This document shows, piece after piece, positions 58,300 through 64,000 of a stretch of 64,000 nucleotides of DNA; the stretch's first letter is position 1, and the number at the start of each line of letters is the position of its first letter. Made by a program: the position numbers and the translations under genes. This DNA is from Leptodontidium sp. MPI-SDFR-AT-0119. Lineage: Eukaryota > Ascomycota > Leotiomycetes > Helotiales > Leptodontidiaceae. Below the pieces are notes generated by a model that saw nothing but the letters and a program-made list of their open reading frames with translations, had not been told where the DNA came from and ran no database searches. The stretch spans positions 124,001 to 188,000 of the forward strand of contig JAHLEZ010000002.1 of the NCBI GenBank assembly GCA_020726505.1, read 5' to 3'.

Positions 58300-59199
58300 G
58301 GTGTATATATTTCGATGCTGTGGTGATGAGGAGGAGTGTGATGGTGGAAGGTTGGGAGCTGGGGAGCTTGGGGAGTTATCGGCTGAGCTCAAACTTATCG
58401 GCACGTGAAGGTGGGCTTTGACGGCCTGAGGTCCACTCTCGGCTAAGGTCCTTTCCTCCCCCTTTATGAACTTTGCCTCTTTGTGTTTCTTCATTAATTG
58501 TTCAATCCATTGATTTTCTGAATTAAACGTGGCATTTGCCTCGTATGTTCACGCTTCACGTTTTTTCTTATTTTTTCAGCCTCCGCGTGTTATTTGTGTT
58601 GTCCAAGCGGAGATCCCGATCAAATGTCATATATTGATTTCAGTAACTTCAGTATCATGCTGACGCGATGTACTGTACGCAATATGTCTCCCTTCTCAAA
58701 GCTACTGTAACATTTCAAGTCTTCAAGGTTACACTACCCCTTTCCTAATTCTGCATGTCTATACGTTATGATTTGTGCGTTCTGCCAGCAAACGCCCTCG
58801 GTTTCTCACCTCTTCATACCGCAAGTAGTGCTCAATACTTCAGCATATTCAAGACCATCTCACTTCCATTCCTAATTCCCTTATTCCAATATTAGCTCGT
58901 TGACTGATTGAATCCAGGAAGCCTCCGTTTCTTTTCTTTTTTAATCAACGCTCCGACTCTGGTATGTCTTTACACTCGCACCCCATTTCCTAACCATCCA
59001 CTTCAATTGGAAGTAAAATTTATGTAGACCAACCGAAGCCCCGATATTGGAGACTGTTAGCAGTTGAAATCCATATGGTCAAGCAACAAGAAGGCGTTTT
59101 CACAGCCCACCGTATTATTCCCCATTCAACTGCAGGTAAGGTAAATAGTTCTACAGCTACCTATTCCCCAACCTCCACACACCTCCCCTTTCCCCCTTC
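58300..59199. other. Intergenic region
   Basis: About 0.9 kb upstream of one minus-strand gene and downstream of the next. Nothing recognised. Confidence 0.5.
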
Positions 59200-60600
59200 T
59201 CAAACCACAAAATCCACCAAATCCCTTCTCCCCCTCTCCAAACTCCCCGCCGCACTAGAAGTAGCACCGATCGCGCCATCCAAACTCCCAGACATAGACT
59301 CCGTCTCAATATTCTGTCCAAAGCCATCGCTATTATTATGCACGACGAGCATAGCCCCCCTCGCAGCCGGCCACTTCCTTACATCGAACCTCCCACCATT
59401 TCCCCTCCCGTTCCCCTTCCAAACTTTCCATATCCCAGCCTCGAACCCCCCGTCTTCGGCCTGGAATAATTCGCCTTTAGACACCACTATCATATTCGCT
59501 TGATTCGCGAGTGCGACTTTCAAGAGATCTAAGGCGTGTGGGTCGGCGTAGTCATTGAACCCGAAGATTCGTAGGTTGGTGAGTTGGTTATGGCTTGATA
59601 GATATTTGATAGCGAGGATGATAAGCCGGTTCAAGAGCTTCGAGTCGACACACTGTGCGAAGATGCTGGGCGGGTCATATGTATAGATGTAACCCTGTGG
59701 ACACAAAGCCTCGAGAGCAGAGAACTCATTCCGAACGAGTTGGAAGGCGGCAACGAAGAGGAGTTCAAGAGAGATGGTCCTGGTACCGATTTGAGTGAAT
59801 CGACGAATTAGTTGGTCGGGGATGTGGGCTTGGTCATTGATGAGCGCTTCGAGGAACGAGAGGGATTTCTCAAGAGTCATGATCTTGTTGGTTGGTTCCG
59901 AGAGGGCAGGGAGACGGTGAGTTGTCGTTAGATGAAAGACCATATGTTTCCTAAGAGCTTCATCGTAGGCTTCTCTGAGAGCAGGAATTTTCTTGCCATC
60001 TTTAGTCAGGATTTTGAATGTGGGATCTGCGTTTAGGTCTTTGCCGACTACTTCTTCGTTGCGTAGTCTGCAGAGCTCAAGCATGACGGTCGGGAGTTCG
60101 AAATCCATGTGGATCGTGGCGCTCATGACCACGGATCTGGTCATCATGACATTCTCACCTCCTGAGTTGACGATGATGGGAGGTGTAGCCCTATGGCCGG
60201 CCGAGAAACAATAGTCTCCTGCGGTTTCGCATCGAGGCACGACAGGCACGACGAATGTGTGCATGGCGCCCTCCATGTTCGTGATTTCTGCGCCTGGGAC
60301 GAACTTCGATCCCAGGGCGCTACCTCTTTTTCTTCTCATCAGGTGCTCCACGAGAGCTAGAGGCACGAACTCAGATGCTGAGATTACTGGTGGTGGGAGT
60401 ATCTCAGTGTCACCTCCCTTGACGGCTTGGAGGTAGAAGGTGCGGATGCTCTTGTTGGCTGGGACAGCAGAGATATGGACATTGTCCGATGAGCGGGGAA
60501 CATCTTCTTCGGACCATGGCCAAACAATCTGAGGCGAGGGAAGCTTCGATGATGGAATCTGCTTCAGGGGAGCATCAAGAGAGTTGGTTCCCAAAGCCAT
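59200..60600 (-). CDS. Conserved hypothetical fungal protein, 466 residues
   Basis: Single exon, ATG at 60600, no introns seen. The composition is that of a globular cytoplasmic protein without signal peptide or membrane segment. Recognisable features are few: GAMHTFVVPVVPRCETAGDYCF followed by RATPPIIVNSGGENVMMTRS in the first third, helical middle with LEKSLSFLEALI, and SIFAQCVDSKLLNRLIILAIKYL then LRIFGFNDYADPHALDLLKVAL in the last third. It may belong to a fungal domain of unknown function (I think of the DUF4804 group, low certainty). The C-terminal 60 residues are Gly/Ser-rich. I can assign no reaction. Confidence 0.8.
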   Translation of the reverse strand: MALGTNSLDAPLKQIPSSKLPSPQIVWPWSEEDVPRSSDNVHISAVPANKSIRTFYLQAVKGGDTEILPPPVISASEFVPLALVEHLMRRKRGSALGSKFVPGAEITNMEGAMHTFVVPVVPRCETAGDYCFSAGHRATPPIIVNSGGENVMMTRSVVMSATIHMDFELPTVMLELCRLRNEEVVGKDLNADPTFKILTKDGKKIPALREAYDEALRKHMVFHLTTTHRLPALSEPTNKIMTLEKSLSFLEALINDQAHIPDQLIRRFTQIGTRTISLELLFVAAFQLVRNEFSALEALCPQGYIYTYDPPSIFAQCVDSKLLNRLIILAIKYLSSHNQLTNLRIFGFNDYADPHALDLLKVALANQANMIVVSKGELFQAEDGGFEAGIWKVWKGNGRGNGGRFDVRKWPAARGAMLVVHNNSDGFGQNIETESMSGSLDGAIGATSSAAGSLERGRRDLVDFVV

Positions 60601-63230
60601 AGTGGGTAGAGGGCTAGAGCGATTGCTAGGAGGTGGTTGAGGCAGCTGCGAATTGGAAATCAGAGCAGACTATGGTATAATTTAATACTGGAACTTAACG
60701 AGATACTACAAAAGTAGAAGACCGTGAATTCTTGATATATATGTTCAGATATCAAATTACTGAAGCAGATAACTGTGAGGTGAATGCTTGGAGCCATCGA
60801 CGTGGCTGGGGCTGAGTAGTCTGTAGTTCAACTCAGCCCCACCCCACAAGAATGCTGTGCTGCAAGCGAACGAGTGGAAGCTAATCAGGCAATATATTTA
60901 CTTCCCCAAGATAAAATCAAAGTAAACAATGAATCTATCTTTCCATACAAAGTCTCAATTCAACTCCTCACAGAATCTCGCAATTTAGCATTTCAATCTC
61001 AACACATGAATGCTTTTAGCAGCCACAGCTCCACTCCCCGCCTTAACACCTCAACCGCACCTCTCTCCTCTCCCTCACAGCAGCTCAATACTTCACATCC
61101 TACCCAAAAGAACCCCAAAAACAAAACAAGTAACAACGCTTCCGTGCCCCCATCCTTACTTAGACTCTGCTCTTCAAAGTTCTTCCTTCCATCATCTCAT
61201 TAAACTTCCCAAAATCTCATCATCATCATCATCATCATCATCCAAATAATACTAAAAATAACATAAACCCAAACTCCTGAAACCCTCCTTCTTTTGAGAC
61301 CGCCATACCCTCCCCCACGTATTAATACTAATCTTATATTCCTACTTTAGTTTGACATCCAATCCTTGAATGATCTAAAGTATCTAAGTAGGTAAGTAAG
61401 TAGTCTTCAATGATCCTCCGAGCTTCCAGCCTTCCACTTCATTATATCTTCTCCTCATCCGTGCCATCCCGAATTTGAACAACTCCAGGTCGACGCAATG
61501 CCTCAAACAACTCAACTCAATATTTTCAGTCATCACGCCATTAACAAATAAAACAAAACTCAAATCAAGTTGCAAGACAGACCCAGTCTTTCATTGCTCT
61601 AAATATTATATCCTCAGCAAGGTCGTAACTTGGTAAGAGCCCCATTTCTCATATCCAAACTAATTCGCAAGAGAACATTTGACATTATAAATAATGCTAA
61701 ATAAGTCTCTTAACCGCAATCCCATCTTCTATTAAAAAAACAGTACTGTACACGCCGGTCTTGGTACGAAGTAATCCTCGCAGACTCTGTCATCACAAGC
61801 ACATCGCCTGCTTCAGGGGGTACTCGCTAAAGAAAACCCCTAACACAAACCTAAACACCATCCCGCCCTCATCTTACTCACACATCCCCAAGCCCTCATC
61901 TCCTCAATCCCACCACCACAAATAGACAAACCCAAAGAAAAAGAAAGGCAAATAAAATCTTGTACAGCTATCACCTCCTCGCTCTCACAAGCCAAAAGAA
62001 CAACAACACTCATTCCAAAACCCCCATAAACTCCAACCTCGGCTATCTCAAAACTGCATAAGCAAGGCAAAGGCAAGGCAAGGGACGAACTGCCAAATCC
62101 AGCCAACTCCCACGGGATTTCCAGCCTGCTCCGCCGACTCCTCCATCTACAACCACTTCACCAGCAACCACACACGACACCACAGCATCACAGCGTCACA
62201 TCTCAAAAGGGCATTTTCCAACGACCCACTTACTGGGTAAGGCTTTCCAAAACTCTATGCTATCCATGCCAGGGCGAGAGATCGATAGGAAAGCGAGCGA
62301 CGACTGTACGAGACTGCTGCCTGTAACAAGGCGTCTAGTTCGCAAAATAGTCCGCCCAGCTCATGGGCCGTCAAGCCTGCAAGGTTCGCCGAGACCCGGG
62401 GCATTTCTCGACGCCGTAAGGCAGACTCTAGGGGTATTTAGCCATCTCAGTCAGCCTTGCGGGGAACGACAGGTCCTGGAAGTCCCTGGAGATATGAGGC
62501 GAGTTCAGGTGATGGCATAAGTTATATATGCAAGTTGAGTCCCTCCACAGTGTGAAATAATCCTCCGTCTCGTTGCATTCCTCGCCATCTGTGGAATTTT
62601 CTTGTTTTCCTTCTTTCCTTTTCCCGCGGAGGCAGTGAGAGGGAGCCGGAGTGGTGGAAGGTCGTGAGGAAGTTGATAAGAATGAAGTACCCCTCTCTAG
62701 TGCTTGATGAGGAGTGGCGAGGTCATGAACGGCAGGCTCTCATCTCTCCTCACATCTGTCCGTGATACTCAATACTAGAGCAACACGTATGGAACTGTGG
62801 ATGCGAGCAGGGTCTCCTTGTCCTCTAGGTGGGATTTTCCCGCCCAGCTACTAAAGGGCGTCCCCGGAGACTGAAATAGTTCACCGATGATATTCGCCTT
62901 GGGATAACGAGTGGTTAGAGGCATCCCCGTGACATATTTCAACCCCATATAAAGTGAGATAAGTAAATGAAGCGCGACAAGCTTGAAGGAATCGCCCCGC
63001 CTTACCTTTAAAATGTGATATCCATGCTCGGGTGACTCTCGAAGGGCGACATAAGAATCTAGCCCACCCCCCATCACTAATCACATATACCTCCTCGGAA
63101 TCCTGATTCCTATCGACATCACATCAAGCCTCTTTTGCTTTCTGAATCCGGAAGTTGGACATGCGCATCTCATCGCTTAGCTGAACATCGCCCATCACAA
63201 GCTGCTGCCTAGTCTTTGCCTCGCAAGGTT
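60601..63230. other. 2.6-kb region without a supported gene
   Basis: Contains a (CAT)8 run at 61218-61241 and otherwise low-complexity C/T- and A-rich DNA. The open frame at 62257-62520 has an ATG but no recognisable content, and I do not call it. Confidence 0.5.
61218..61241 (+). repeat. (CAT)8 microsatellite
   Basis: Eight perfect CAT triplets in non-coding sequence. Confidence 0.9.
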
Positions 63231-64000
63231 ATGCCTCCTATTGGACCAAACGAGCATCCTTGGACCGTCATGAACGAATATACCGTCGACAGTGGGTGCC
63301 AAGGAGTTGGATATGAGGGCGAAGATACAGCCTCGTCGACGAGTAGCTTGACGTTCGGAGAAAGCAGTAGCACTTCTGAGTATGTGACAACAAATGAAAC
63401 ATCTTCGGGCAAAGATGGTTTCATTTCTCCAACAAATGCCAATGGGTAAGTACTGCTCTCCATTAGCCTAGTCAGCCCTAACACCTCTTGGTGTAGCCTG
63501 GCATACTCAGTCAGTCCACCACATGGAGCACCTACCCTTCATCGCAACGGTCGGGAAATCCGATCCCAGGACACTATCGGCTCATATGCCGGACCACGTG
63601 GAGGCAAGGAAAGTGTTCCTCAATCTTTCGATCAAACGGGAATAGACCAACGATATGGAAGTTCTCCAATCTCGATTGATTCAGAAACTCGAGTCCCTCG
63701 AACGTTCCGAAATTTCCAGGGGGAAGATCTCATAGAGCTGTTCCCACATCTGTCCGACGGGGAACCACAAGCCAAGGTTGAAGAATGGGTCCGACGCTGC
63801 GGACGCTACGGAGCAGGTCTGCCAGACATTGACAAGTCCACGGGAGATACACCAGTGACCGAAGACCCGCGAGGGGATAACATCTCGCGCGAATCGAATA
63901 CACAAAATGGAGATAGCAGCGAACAGCACCTCTCGGATTTGCCCGACAGATCCGAGATGGAACATCGACAGAACCAAAACCAGAATGGAGCGCGAAAGCC
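63231..64000 (+). CDS. Unknown Ser/Asp-rich protein, 3' end outside the window
   Basis: Exon 1 runs from the ATG at 63231 to 63445, a 51-bp GT-AG intron follows (63446-63496), and exon 2 is open from 63497 to the window edge. The first 240 residues are polar and low in hydrophobics: Ser/Thr-rich stretches (SSTSSLTFGESSS), Gly/Arg/Pro segments and an Asn/Gln-rich part near the edge. One short helical patch stands out (GEDLIELFPHLSD, then KVEEWVRRCGRYG). This looks like a disordered N-terminus before a domain that lies beyond 64000. No family can be named. The splice call rests on site quality and the frame staying open for over 160 codons. Confidence 0.65.

Noticed and set aside
59075..59503. 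Plus-strand frame over the 3' end of the 466-residue protein
   Set aside because: Antisense overlap with a long intron-free gene; Ser/Pro/Leu-rich by reading-frame bias.
62257..62520. 87-codon frame with an ATG
   Set aside because: No family resemblance, isolated, and similar in length to chance frames nearby.

Overview
The window comes from a filamentous ascomycete (Pezizomycotina). Genes carry short GT-AG introns (48-166 bp) with CTAAC/CTGAC-type branch points, lie on both strands without operons, and encode families typical of such fungi: a highly reducing polyketide synthase (HR-PKS) with an FSH hydrolase, a GH28 polygalacturonase, a hybrid histidine kinase, a GPI-anchored secreted protein and 2EXR-type proteins. 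A plant-associated leotiomycete-like fungus would fit, but that is inference. All coordinates, splice sites and motifs were read by eye; no search was run.

Layout. 0.6-13.1 kb is a decayed secondary-metabolism locus: an MDR oxidoreductase, a membrane/coiled-coil protein, and a divergent pair made of an FSH serine hydrolase (-) and an HR-PKS (+). The PKS has recognisable KS-AT-DH-MT-ER-KR-ACP order but carries two in-frame stops and two frameshifts, and its MT domain looks degenerate, so it is probably a pseudogene. A GPI-type secreted protein follows at 13.9 kb. 15.96-21.26 kb is a transposon island: a decayed pogo/Fot1-like element with 83-bp inverted ends, then an apparently intact Mutator-like element with 49-bp perfect inverted ends, an 8-bp target duplication and an uninterrupted two-exon transposase. 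21.3-25.3 kb is gene-free. 25.3-29.9 kb holds a GAF hybrid histidine kinase (-), 32.3-33.5 kb an endopolygalacturonase (-), and 36.6-37.2 kb an acidic unknown protein. 37.2-43.5 kb has no gene and contains the most unusual structure in the window (below). 43.6-44.5 kb is an alpha/beta hydrolase; 45.1-50.6 kb a tandem group of three 2EXR-like paralogues, the first truncated. 50.6-55.7 kb is a second gene desert. 55.7-60.6 kb carries three conserved unknowns (a four-helix membrane protein, a small one-helix protein and a 466-residue protein), and a gene starting at 63.2 kb runs off the edge.

Most interesting. From about 39.2 to 43.5 kb the DNA is a tandem array of diverged units with a period near 175 bp, all in one orientation. 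Each recognisable unit carries a core that starts TTGTTGCA, usually shows two TGCA words 11 bases apart, and ends in an ATTAAA...CAGG block. At least 18 cores are visible, and gaps between them are 1x, 2x or 3x the period. The same core is scattered at 21.7-22.8 kb (forward) and 24.1-24.5 and 38.5-38.7 kb (reverse). It matches no element I recognise. A nucleosome-length satellite, a protein-binding array or a decayed repeat family are all open.
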